Source: Nepenthes gracilis (lineage: Eukaryota; Streptophyta; Magnoliopsida; Caryophyllales; Nepenthaceae). From it: a stretch of 64,000 nucleotides of DNA. This document shows, piece after piece, positions 36,538 to 46,854 of this stretch. Within the stretch, counting starts at the first letter, position 1; the number at the start of each line of letters is the position of its first letter. The notes under the pieces were generated by a model that saw only the letters and a program-made list of their open reading frames with translations, was not told the origin of the DNA and made no database searches. Location of the stretch: positions 6,038,501 to 6,102,500 of the forward strand of contig BSYO01000013.1 in NCBI GenBank assembly GCA_033239525.1, in the 5' to 3' direction. Made by a program: the position numbers and the translations under genes.

Positions 36538-36637
36538 GGCCTCAAATCCTTCATTCCACACTTCTGAATTCTTTGCTTCTTGTCTTTCTTTTAAAATCCT
36601 TTTGCCGCCTTCTTTTCTCTGAAACTCTTCTCCTTCA

Positions 36638-38063
36638 ATGGCTCCCAACATCAAAGATATTCAGTTGATCCTCACCTCCACCGATGTTGACTACCTTTGA
36701 GCTTAGTATAAGATTTCAAGCTCATTGGTGCACCTCATGCTTGGAGTCGGTGGTAGAGCCTCTTCTCCACCAAGATGTTACATCACTGTCTACAAGATCC
36801 ATATGAAAGACGGTCTCCATTTTCCTTTGGCGTTGAAGTTGTATAGAATAATGGCAGCCCTTCACATTTCGATTGCAAAGATTGCAACCTAACACAGTCA
36901 GATATGTAGTTTCTTTGTATATTTTTGCACATATTTACGACCTGGCATTGGACACCAAGGCTGTGAAAATTATTCTTTGTTTTCATCTTAGAACTGATAG
37001 GATTTCAGTCTTTCCACGGCCTGATTTTGAGTAAAGTGGGAAAAATCCTAACTCAACGAAGAGATGGAAGGACTGGTTCTTCTATTTGGCAACTCTCTCT
37101 GAATGGGAGCTCTCCAACGAGTGGGGCCGAGTCTCAACATTTTTTAATACTGAAATAATGGAGCATGAAAAAGAGTTGACTAAGGCACTAATAGATCTTC
37201 TCAAAGAAAAGCCCAATTTCTTCAATGAGAGTAAGAAGAATCGAAGGTTGTTGGTTGAGTCCTTGGTTTAGACTAAATGGGAGCCTGTATTGGAGGGGTC
37301 GGACACTCCTTTTGCACCGTCGGTTCACAAAAGAAAACATAAGAGGAAACAAATGCCTTTTCAAATAAATGAGTCGTCGGCTCAAGCGTTTGAACGCAAA
37401 GAGTCGTTGGCCAGGTCCTATTCTGAAGGTGGAGTCGCTATCGATCAGCTAATAAGAAGAAAGAGGTCGTCGGTTCGGGTGGACCTAACTTCTACATCCT
37501 CCTTGGCCCAAACTTCTGGGGTCGTTAGGCCAGATGAAAATTGTTTGTCTTCGGAGTCTATTGTTGAGGATGGAATTGAAGACGTTTCGATTCTTGCTCC
37601 CACACTTGCTTCATTTGGGGTGCCGGTCATTCTGTCATTGTTGTTCAAGGAGCCGTTGCGCGACATTCCTTCTAGCTTTGCCGAAGGTGTCTCTTGGATT
37701 AGTGAGACTCAATTTAGTGAGGTCAAGAAGGTGCCTCTAATCGAGTTCCTGGTACACCCTTGAGGTTGTCACCTTGGAGCTCCATGCTAATGTTGTCAAG
37801 GTACCTTCTCCCAAGGCCCCGGCGTTGGAGGCCAAACTCGAAGACGAGGTCAAAGGAAAAGTCGAGGTGGCAAGCGTGCCTCTCTTGGAGGTCCCCACGT
37901 TCAAGGTCCAGTCGAAACCAGCTTGAAAAGCAGTAGTTAGAACATCTGATTTTGAGCCCCTAGCGCATGAGGTCGATGGGGATGGTTTTGTTAGAGGAGT
38001 CAATGAGGTGGCTAAGGTGGCCGTTGCAAAGCCCTCAGAGCTTGATGCGGGTGAAGCTTGTTA
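36638..38063 (+). pseudogene. degenerate gag-like / 'putative gypsy-type transposon' protein (PF04195-like)
   Basis: From ATG 36638 the pieces read KDGLHFPLALKLYRIMA, RISVFPRPDFE, KRWKDWFFYLA and SEWELSNEWG, then a charged, Ser/Pro-rich tail open at 37290-37763. This resembles the plant retroelement gag-like family that has W-K-x-x-F-F-x-x…W. Stops occur early (TTTGAGCTTAG near 36700), after PDFE and at 37269, so it is dead. The assignment is from pattern memory and moderate. Confidence 0.5.
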
Positions 38064-38089
38064 GTAGCTGAACGCTACGGAAGTTGCAA

Positions 38090-38530
38090 ACCTGAGAGGG
38101 GAGATTCTGACATAGGAGATTGAAGGAGGAGGACTGAGGCACAGAACCAGAGAGGAAAAGTCAGGCAGAACGAGAGAAAGAGAGGAAAGAGAAGTAAACC
38201 AATATTTTCTTATATTCCCTACAGTAAATAATAATTACATATATAACGGCAGTTGGGCCCAATGCACGCACGACATAACTGTGCGGCTCACAACCAAATG
38301 CTAACAGAAGAATAAAGGCTACCAGTAGAGCAACGTGACAAAGAAAGGAAAAATAATAATAAACTAGGTATTTATGGTGAAAAGTAATCACGGAATTTCG
38401 GAGGGGGGGTATGGGTCACCCAAGTACTTCTATGCAAGATATGGGTCCGGACTTGAGATGCACTGGAGAAAACATTAAGGAGTCCCGTAATATTACCACT
38501 CCCATCGAAAACAACGTTGTCCTCAAGGTT
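38090..38530 (-). mobile_element. Ty3 LTR remnant with the end of the polyprotein region (minus)
   Basis: On the minus strand AACCTTGAGGACAACGTTG (about 38510-38528), the typical end of Ty3 pol, is followed by GGGAGTGGTAATATTACGGG and then LTR-like sequence with a CT-rich leader ending near 38100. It is separate from the pseudogene it abuts. No second LTR is found. Confidence 0.55.
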
Positions 38531-39118
38531 AGAATATGACAATCCATTTGTGGGTTTTAAATAGTAGCGTAATACCTTTGATTGTATGAAAATACATATA
38601 ACCTAAGTTTTGATTATTAGCTTGTTTGTCAATGATGTCCTACTAATCCTTAGTCTATAAAAATTAGCATCAATTGAGCATGTTTTTCATATGACATTAT
38701 AGGTTAAGAACTGAGAAAAGGAATTTAAAATCTATGCGTGAATATTATAGAAATTCATGCCTTTGCACTTGAAGTTTCATTCATGGTTTCTTCCAATGTA
38801 ATTTAATATAAATTGTATATTTAATTATAAAAATTTATATATTTTATTGAGTAATTGACTCATTTTTACTTTTATTTTTTTTGCTAACCTCTTTCAAATT
38901 AGCGGCTCAGATCACACTTACAGGTAGGGAGGATTGACAGAAGAATTATCCAAGAAATTAGACTAAGAAATTGGAATGATTTGGATATTGTATTATCCAT
39001 CAAAATAGTAACTTTAGGACATTAAATTTTATTCTGGATAATGGTTTTTATATTACATAAAAGTTATGATATTCCTGTCTACTATGTAGTTGGATTTTAA
39101 TTATCATTCATTAGTTTA
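38531..39118. other. spacer, no gene
   Basis: AT-rich; nothing recognised. Confidence 0.45.
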
Positions 39119-39333
39119 GTTAATGTAGAGTCCCACATCGGATGGGGAGGTGAACGAAGCGTGCCTTATAAAGGGCGTGGATACCTCTTCCATTGTGGAC
39201 GCGTTTTGGGGGCGGCTGGGCCGTTTGCCAGGAACAAAATCGTGCGGGCTGCGTCTTTGGCACAGGGCCGTGTAAGTTCCCCCGGCCAAAGCGGACAATA
39301 TCCACACAGTTGGATGCGCGGGGACTTTACAGA

Positions 39334-39345
39334 TGGTATCAGAGC
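39334..39345 (+). other. TRIM primer-binding site 1
   Basis: TGGTATCAGAGC, matching the Met-tRNA 3' end, two bases after LTR1. Confidence 0.85.
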
Positions 39346-39609
39346 CGGGATCCGGTCCGGTGTGCCAGCGAGGACGTTGGGTCTCCAAGGGGGGTGGATT
39401 GTAGAGTCCCACATCGGATGGGGAGGTGAACGAAGCGTGCCTTATAAAGGGCGTGGATACCTCTTCCATTGTGGACGCGTTTTGGGGGCGACTGGGCCGT
39501 CTGTCAGGAACAAAACCGTGCGGGTTGCGTGTTGGCCTGGGACGCCGTAAGTTTCCCCAGCCCAAAGCGGACAATATCCATAGTGCGGATGCGCCGGGGA
39601 CGTTACAAA

Positions 39610-39621
39610 TGGTATCAGAGC
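39610..39621 (+). other. TRIM primer-binding site 2
   Basis: TGGTATCAGAGC, two bases after LTR2, 276 bp from the first. Confidence 0.85.
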
Positions 39622-40136
39622 CGGGATTCGGTCCGGTATGCCAGCGAGGACGCTGGGTCCCCAAGGGGGGTGGACTGTAGAGTCCCACATCGGATGGGGA
39701 GGTGAACGAAGCGTGCCTTATAAAGGGCGTGGATACGTCTTCCATTGTGGATGCGTTTTGGGGGCGGCTGGGCCGTCTGCCAGGAACAAAACCGTGCGGG
39801 CTGCGTGTTGGCCTAGGACGCCGTAAGTTCACCCAGCCCAAAGCGGACAATATCTACAGTGCGGATGCGTTGGGGACGTTACAGTTAAGTTATAATTTTT
39901 AAGTACTCTGATATCGATAAAATACTTATCTTTACGAATATTTTGGGATTAGGTTATTATCACTATTTAGTGTCATTTGACAATAGGATATTTTGAGTTT
40001 TGTGGTATAATCTATTACTTTATCACGGTTGTCTGGTGATATTTGATTATGGGTTTACACCCGACATTTATTGAAAATTTTTAAAATTTTGGGATTAGGG
40101 ACATGACGTAGTAGGTACTTCATCTCAGAGTCCCCA

Positions 40137-41627
40137 TGTGATACTCCCGATCCATCAATTTATTTTCCTTTCTCTCTTTCTTTCAGTTCTCTCCTTCTTC
40201 CTCTCACTCTTCATTCTTCTTCCATCAACACAGCGACGCAGGAGCATGAATGGTTTAGCACCCTTATTCTTCACGTCTTTGACTACCATGTTTGCATTCA
40301 ACTTCTTCGGTTGGCCATTGCCGTGAGAGCTAAATAGAGGAGTGTGTTAGAAGGTAAAGGTCATTGTGAAGAGGTTGTGTAGTTGTGGTCGTCGTCGTTA
40401 TCCTACACCGGGGGAAGAAACGATGTTGTCCATCGCCACTACTTTGTGCCACCGCCATTGCTCATTGTTGAAATCAGGCAAGTAATCTGTCCCTTGTTTT
40501 GTAATTACTCACGCCCTTTCTTGTTAAGGTTAATGTATGTATCTTTTGCCTTGATTTTGTGGGAACCATTATATTTGATGTGAAGTGGAAACCAAAAAAA
40601 TATGCTACTGTAGGCATATACGTGGGCATAGTTCTGGAATCCGATTGTTTATGAATGTGTGTGTAAATGTAAGCGTATATACGAGAATATGCTGACATAT
40701 GAAAATGATTGCTGTGTGTACATACATGAATATGGCAGCGGTATGTTCATGTAAATACATATTAGCATGTGATGTTTGAGTACGCACATATGTGTGTAGA
40801 TTTGAGTACGTACCATTATGTATCGTAGGGGTGTCAAGAATATTATTTGTTCGTATTAAATTTAATACTTGTACATAATAGGTGATAAGGTATAATGAGA
40901 TCATATAGTTAGTTGTTTATTAAACTTGCATGTACTAGTATTTTGTAGATTTTATCTAACAGCTAGAGACGGACACGTAATCGTTGGTTCACAATGATAT
41001 ATAAGGTCTAATGAGATTATTGTGATATTTTATATAGTTAAAATTTTTGTTAAGATGAGTTTGATAAAACTTATACCCTTATTGATATTCAAATTTGGTA
41101 CAATCCTAATTGTATTAATAATGTTAAGTTGTCGCGAGACTTTTGAGTTATAGTTACGATATAATGTTGATTCTTGGATAGTTATTTATTTACCCCATGC
41201 TATTACTAATTTTACTCATATTAATGTTATTATCCAAGATGCCACTCTAAATTTAGTTATTGTTAATTTTATTTATTTATTATGCATTTAACTTACTTCA
41301 TATTTTATTGATTTCAAAGTAGAGTGATTGATAACGGGTTAGAAGTAATTGTGTATTTGTTGTGGAGATTTCAGGTAAAAACAATATTAAAGTCTAATAA
41401 TTTGTGATGAGAAGTTTTTGAGGCTGCTTTATTGATTGTAATTTTGATCATTTTAATGAAATTATATTTCTAGGAAATTTTTTTAATGAAAATTTATCGC
41501 TATTTCATTTTTAAAAATTTATTAATAATAATTTATTTAATGATACATAAATAAGGATTATTTATAATTTAAATTTTTATGTGGTTGGTCCGAGTTAGAT
41601 CGAGTAATTTGGGTTCGGGTTGTCACA
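40137..41627 (+). mobile_element. candidate solo LTR
   Basis: It begins TGTGATACTCCCGATCC and ends GGGTTCGGGTTGTCACA, the TG…CA ends of long Ty3-type LTRs. A CT-rich leader-like block lies at 40155-40230. The flanking five bases (CCCCA, TTGGC) do not match, so no TSD supports it. Confidence 0.4.
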
Positions 41628-42034
41628 TTGGCCCTCTCATCTATTGAATGTTGGCAATTTTATGGTAGATTTAGAAATAGGTAGAACCTTTTTTTTTTTT
41701 ATCTAGAATGCTGAATTAAAATTTTTTTTACCATTTATAAAACTCAATCATTACATGAGAGCCTCTATATTTGATACCTGACCTTTAACCATGTCCGGGT
41801 AGAACTGTCAACTCCTTTGCTGCCTCTTTGTCATGGCTCTCTCAAAGGCATCTCATTACATGAGAGCCTTTACATTATGAGATTTTAAAAACATTTAGAT
41901 ATTTACTGATTTATATATACACTGTAATGATAGCATCCTGTAATTTAAATAAATAATTTGTAAGTCATATTAGACTAATTTTACAATTGTACTTCCTCTC
42001 AAATACCACATATGTCATTTTCTTCCCCAAGTAG
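41628..42034. other. spacer with a short direct repeat
   Basis: CATTACATGAGAGCCT occurs at about 41750 and 41855. No gene. Confidence 0.4.
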
Positions 42035-42245
42035 CTGCTTTAGGAGGAGCCGAGGGGGCTTGCACTATACTGACATGGCACAGGCTCTGCATCGTAAAAT
42101 CGTGACTATTCGGGTGTAATCGAATGACTGCTCGACTGTTTAATTTTTAGTTTTTTTTTTCTAATTTTTAAACGAAAAAAAAGCAGAGTGGCCATTTGAT
42201 TTTGTTCCAATGACTGCAATGTTGTGTTGCAAGCCCCCTCCTCCA
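42035..42245. mobile_element. MITE-like inverted repeat element
   Basis: GAGGGGGCTTGCA at 42052-42064 pairs perfectly with TGCAAGCCCCCTC at 42228-42240, and partial pairing extends outward through GGAGGA/TCCTCC. About 200 bp, no coding content. The target duplication is not clear, so the superfamily is undetermined. Confidence 0.6.
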
Positions 42246-42716
42246 AGGGAGTTGGCGGCCTCATATTAAAATAAACCAAATAAAAGTTCAATATAAAAAT
42301 ATTAAATTACGATAACTTTAAGATTTTATGACATTACATATGAAAAATTTGCATTAACATTCTTTCTTATTAGATATTTAGCATGAAATCTTACAAATCG
42401 CTGTGGCTATTTATCTCTTGGTAAACATCTAGAGCCTGCAAAATCACCAAAGTTAATATATATATATATATATATAGTTAGTAAAAATAAATGAAAAGTA
42501 TTTTAGGCAGTATTTAATAGATTTTTTTTAAATATACACTCTAGGATAACATGACATCTATTTATTTATTTATTATTATATGAGTCTGATAGCTTAGATA
42601 GATGGATTCATATAAAAATTTAATAATAAAGTTTAGAAATATTCTCACACATAAACTAAGTTAAAATATAACTATGCTAGATTATTGGTAAAACTCAAGC
42701 TATTAGTTGGACTAGC
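42246..42716. other. 3' flank of EG45 gene 2 with (TA)n
   Basis: A (TA)n microsatellite lies at 42456-42476. The remainder probably includes the EG45 gene 2 3' UTR. Confidence 0.45.
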
Positions 42717-42994
42717 TTACAGCTCATAATCAATTTTGATAACTCCTGCAATGGGATTAGCAATGGCTGCAAAAGCTTGCTGTGAGAGATCGAGAGTGCC
42801 CCCACACCCTGGGCAATGATCCACGATTTTAACCACCACGCTCGCACCATCAACACACGGATGTGGCACTGGATTTGTTGGCCCAGTGCATCTGACTCGC
42901 ACATATCTTCCACATATTTTTCCACCATCCCATAATGGGTCACTCGCTGCAGCTATCATGTTCCCTTGTGGTTGTCCCCCGTAGCATGCAGAGG
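42717..42994 (-). other. EG45 gene 2, exon 2
   Basis: 278 bases from the acceptor GTGTAG|CC to the TAA at 42719-42717. Confidence 0.88.
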
Positions 42995-43502
42995 CTACAC
43001 ATATCGAAGTATTGAGTTTAGAGATCTACAAACATTGCATCGTAATAGAAATATATTATGACTATAAATTCAAGAGGAGAGCCTAATCCTAAAAGATTAG
43101 TCTAATAGGAGCAAGAACCTCACAGGCTTATAAACTAGCATTTGTGGAGCTGACCCTCTGACATGAAACTCGCAACAAAATCACACCTATACATGAGTGT
43201 GTTCTAATTGCTTGATAAAATTATTTGTATGATAAAATTGAAATTAACTTATATATATGATCATAACCTCTAAGTAATATTAATTATAAGTAACTAAATA
43301 TTATATGTTGCATCGTGTGAAAAATATATATGTTATATAGTTTATGAAATCTTTTGAAAATGTATGTGTATTTTAGAATATATATATTCTACTTACGGAT
43401 ATATGATGTGTAAAAGGTGGCAGTTCCATCAATTGCTAAAGCCATTGATACGAGGCTTGCGATTATGCCAATGACAACCGTAACGCACAAATGGTTTTCC
43501 AT
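42717..43502 (-). CDS. EG45-like domain-containing protein, gene 2
   Basis: A secreted expansin-like/EG45 peptide, paralogue of the gene at 32356-33001. Exon 1 is 43502-43397 (106 bases, same length as in gene 1) and exon 2 is 42994-42717 (278 bases). The 402-bp intron is in the same phase at the same codon (36). The 127-residue product has a signal peptide (about 1-23), then IDGTATFYTSYIPSACYGG. Six conserved Cys are at 39, 63, 71, 82, 96 and 99, in addition to C6 in the signal. IVDHCPGC (92-99) and LDLSQQAFAAIA follow. The acceptor is GTGTAG, acceptable but short of pyrimidines. The frame is intact. Gene 2 differs from gene 1 mainly in residues 42-90. Confidence 0.93.
43397..43502 (-). other. 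EG45 gene 2, exon 1
   Basis: 106 bases from ATG (43502-43500) to the donor CC|GTAAGT; encodes the signal peptide. Confidence 0.9.
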
Positions 43503-43569
43503 GACTTTTAGCTTTGCTAGAGAGAATGCCCAACACTTAGCCAACACACCTTCTAAACTAAGTTATCCA

Positions 43570-43581
43570 ATATATATATAG
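43570..43581 (-). promoter_or_regulatory. TATA box of EG45 gene 2
   Basis: Minus-strand CTATATATATAT, about 70 bases upstream of the ATG. Confidence 0.5.
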
Positions 43582-44234
43582 TATTCATATGAACAAATTA
43601 ATTAATGGGGATTTTAAAGGATATTTGATGTTTAAGAACTGGAGCAATTTCATAATGAAACCTGCCATATAAAATAAGCTCAAAATGACCTACCATGTTT
43701 GAGTGTCTCATTATATTCTTTATTAATGTGAATATTTGGTATTCATCTAACATTTTTTTTTTTGGGGAACCAAAAATTGAAGCAGAAACAGATGATTAGA
43801 GATCTTGTGCATATTTGGTTAACAATGCATTAGTAGATTACTATGATTCATCGAACATGTCCTAAACATAAATTAAGAAACTATTTATATTTAATTGATT
43901 GATTAATTAATTGTAGGAGCTTCCAAATAAAACCAAGTAAATGTTTTCTTTTCTTTTTTTTTCTTTTTTTAGATTTGGGAAAATATGCAGATGCAATGGA
44001 AGGGAAAGCATTGGGCATTTGTAATATATATAAAAAAGGTATTGGGCATTTTAAGAAAAAAATGTTATTTATTATTTCTATTAAAAGAATATTCGGTTAT
44101 TTTTAAAAATATTGGGCTGAAACTTTTTTAAGATAAACAAATTATAATTGGGTATTTTAACCGATCCTGTTGAATTATTTTTAGAAAGCATCTATATTGC
44201 ATTTTTTTCAAACATGTTTAAAAGGAAATATCAA
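43582..44234. other. promoter-side spacer
   Basis: AT-rich, with a phrase TTGGGCATTT repeated at 44011 and 44043. No gene. Confidence 0.4.
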
Positions 44235-44534
44235 ATAAATTTCTGTTGCGTCCTGGGTCCGCGGTTGCCGTATGCATTAGGGAGCCTTCGGATTTCCTAG
44301 CACGCGATGACGTCAGGAGAAGAGTCCGGTCTCCGTCTCTATGAACCTGGACCTGCACAACACAAACAACAAATAAGAGGTCAGAGGCCGACGGGGCGTT
44401 GTCCCCCGCCGACACTCCGATATTCAAGTCAGATATCTTCCGCAATAAACGAAGGAATACATGCATAAGATGCGAGAATGAGGGGAGTGTGAGAGGGATG
44501 TGATTGGAGACTTAAACTCCATGAATGCGCCCGA

Positions 44535-44995
44535 CAGAGGGGCAGCTTACCTGTATGCCCGCGGAGGGCGACTTGGAGTGTGCCCGGCAAAGGGACGGCA
44601 TATAGGTGCGCCCGCAGAGGGCGGCTTGGAGGTGCACCTGCAGAGAGGCGGCTTAGAGGTGCGCCCGCGAAGGGGGGCTTATAGGTGCACCCGCAGAGGG
44701 GCGGCTTAGAGGTGCGCCCGCGAAGGGGGGCTTATAGGTGCACCAGCAGAGGGGCGGCTTAGAGGTGCGCCCGTAGAGGGGCGGCTTAGATGTGCGCCCG
44801 CGGAGGGCGGCTTAGATGTGCGCCCGCGGAGAGCGGCTTGGAGGTGCGCCCGCAGAGGGGCGGCTTAGAGGTGCGCCTGCGAGGGGTGGCTTGGAGGTGC
44901 GCCTATGAGGGGTGGCTTGGAGGTGCGCCTGGAGAGGGCGACTTGGAGGTGCGTCCGCAAAGGGGCGGCTTAGAGGTGCGCCCGCGGATGGCGAC
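44535..44995. repeat. GC-rich minisatellite, about 27-29 bp units
   Basis: At least fifteen imperfect copies of the theme GAGGTGCGCCCGCAGAGGGG CGGCTTA. One + frame stays open in two stretches and would read GGLEVRPQR-like repeats, but this is a by-product of the period. Confidence 0.9.
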
Positions 44996-45049
44996 TTTAA
45001 GAAGAATGACTAAATAGAACTAGTAAGTAAACATTCTTGTTACCTGAGC

Positions 45050-45480
45050 GGAGGACCAACTCTTGGACTGCGAGCTCCTTGCTATGGGATAGAGGGATCA
45101 TGACTCCAAGACGGAGGGTTGATGGCCTCCTGGCTAGCGGAGGGTTGATGGCCTCCGGACGAGAAGAGGGCTGAGGGCCTCATGGTGGCGAAGGGCCAAA
45201 GACCTCTGTGCCTCCTGGATGGAGGGCTAAGGGCCTCCAGATTGTAGGAGGGCCGTGAGCCTCCGTGCCTCCTGGAAGGAGGAGAGTTCTATGCCTCCTG
45301 GATGGAGGACTAAGGGCCTCTGGACAGTAGAAGGGCCGAGGGCCTCGTGGCGGCGGAGGGCTGAGGGCCTCCGGACTGTAGGAGGGCCCAGAGCCTCCTG
45401 GCGGCAGAGTGCTGAGGGCCTCGGACGGGCGGAGAGCCAAGGGGCCTCCTGGATGAGAGGAGAGTCGAGGATCTCCTGTC
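45050..45480. repeat. GC-rich minisatellite, CCTCCTGG/GGAGGGC type
   Basis: Repeated phrases GGAGGGCTGAGGGCCTCC and (G)AGCCTCCTGG, with irregular unit length of about 30-40 bp. Confidence 0.8.
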
Positions 45481-46004
45481 CGCCAGCTTGCTCTCATTGA
45501 AAATTGACTAGCAACGGCTATACCATTCTCCGAGCCTTATGGAGCTTCTTCGAGCCTCTCCTCACTTGTCCCTCAATGTTTGAGGATGCTTGTTTTTATA
45601 GTGAAACTTGCAGTTGTATTGCTTCTCAAAAAGCAATGTGGGACTTTTAATTTGAAAGAAATATGTTCGATTATGGGCTTGCTGCGAGCCTGACCCATTA
45701 ACCATGGTTATTGGACCCATCAATTTCAAATAATAATCCCACTGCTCCAACCAAAAAAGATTTTTTTAAAAATTTTCATATTGAATTTTGAGTTACCCCA
45801 TTATGAATTTCCCACTCAATGAATGAGTATCTAAGGGTCTCATAATGTTCATGCTTAAGTGACAATACTTATTGAAGGTCATGCAATATTTGCTCAAGTA
45901 AAACAAGTTATGTGAGTTAGATGCGACTTATACGCTTAAGTGCTAAGATTGGAAGGATTGTGCTAAAACTGAATGAATTTTTAATATGTATCCACAAGAT
46001 GGCT

Positions 46005-46047
46005 ATGAGATGAGCAATTAAGTATTAGGACTGGATGGGTGTACCCT
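46005..46047 (+). other. possible 5S rRNA-like scrap
   Basis: GTATTAGGACTGGATGGGTG and CCTGGGAAGGCTGC follow the order of the 3' part of plant 5S rRNA (AGTACTAGGATGGGTGACC…CCTGGGAAGTCC). The rest of 5S is absent. It could be a piece of a Cassandra-type TRIM LTR. Confidence 0.3.
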
Positions 46048-46854
46048 GGGAAGGCTGCTTAAATAGCTACACTGTATATTTATGGCCATATTTTGATTTT
46101 AAGTTAAATTTGAATTTTTTTTTTCAGTACAAAGGAGTATCGTATGAAGAAAGAAAAGAGAGAAAATGTAGAGGTTAGTCATTCTATTAAAGCCTGACTC
46201 GAGTTTTATTTTTTATTAATGTCGAGTATACTATATTTTTATTTTAGAATATATTATCATTTGATTACTCGATTTTTTATTATATACTTTCTAGTGGGTC
46301 CCTAAGTGTATTGAGATTGTTTTTAATATGTTATTTACTCGGATTATAGTAAAAAAATTTTAAAAGATATTATATTTATAATCGGACATTATAATTGTAA
46401 ATTTTTTAAAAAATTTATTTCATAATTTTTTTTTAATTAAAAAGAATTTTTTGTATTAAATATCGTCATATAATTTACGTATACTTAATTGTGTGATTTT
46501 ATTTTTTATACTTTTATGATATTTGGTGATCAAATATTAACAAAAAGTCCAGGTGTTCATTTCTGTTGACCGATTGATACTAGTTTTGTTATTGGGAATC
46601 CCAAGTGTTCCTTATTTTGCTATACCTAAAAGCTGGCTTCAATGTGGCCCTCTACTTATGTCTTTAAAATTGCATATTTTGTGCATTTCCATTATATATG
46701 TTAATATTCTAACCTCGAATTCATCATGAAATCTTCATGCAATATTTATGAAAATGAGTATACGCCCGACGATTGAGGACTTACGTTTCAAAACTTGGTT
46801 TGATGGGTTATCGCTCAATTAATTTGATTGTAATTTTGATTTTGGTTCATTAAT
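46048..46854. other. AT-rich spacer
   Basis: No gene or clear repeat. Confidence 0.45.

Larger units (their letters stand above)
39124..39883 (+). mobile_element. tandem TRIM: three LTRs, two internal domains, TSD GTTAA
   Basis: LTRs at 39124-39331, 39400-39607 and 39676-39883 are each exactly 208 bp, starting TGTAGAGTCCCACATCGG and ending TTACA. Internal domains 39332-39399 and 39608-39675 are each 68 bp and hold only the primer site TGGTATCAGAGC and a purine tract (AAGGGGGGTGGA). GTTAA flanks the whole array (39119-39123 and 39884-39888). This is a terminal-repeat retrotransposon in miniature in tandem form. LTR2 and LTR3 are closer to each other than to LTR1. It carries no coding capacity. 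Confidence 0.93.
44235..45750 (-). mobile_element. long LTR of a Ty3-like lineage (minus) carrying minisatellites
   Basis: Minus-strand U3 begins near 45750. A TATA box (TATAAAAA) lies at 45600-45593. The transcribed leader contains two GC-rich minisatellites. ACTTGAATATCGGAGTGTCG at about 44434-44412 is followed by a GGGGACAACGCCCC hairpin, matching the R-U5 end of the 29-kb LTR. No polyprotein adjoins it, so it may be a solo or truncated LTR. Confidence 0.6.

Noticed and set aside
38400..38460. 5S rRNA-like phrase on the minus strand (AGTACTTGGGTGACCC)
   Set aside because: Too short, and the surrounding sequence fits a Ty3 LTR.
39116..39850. 244-codon open frame on the minus strand with repeated Pro/Arg-rich units
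   Set aside because: It is a by-product of the tandem TRIM: the 276-bp period is a multiple of three, so an open frame in one unit stays open in all.
44500..45500. Frames coding GGLEVRPQR-like or Pro-rich repeats
   Set aside because: Minisatellite translation in an LTR leader; no start context, no conserved domain.
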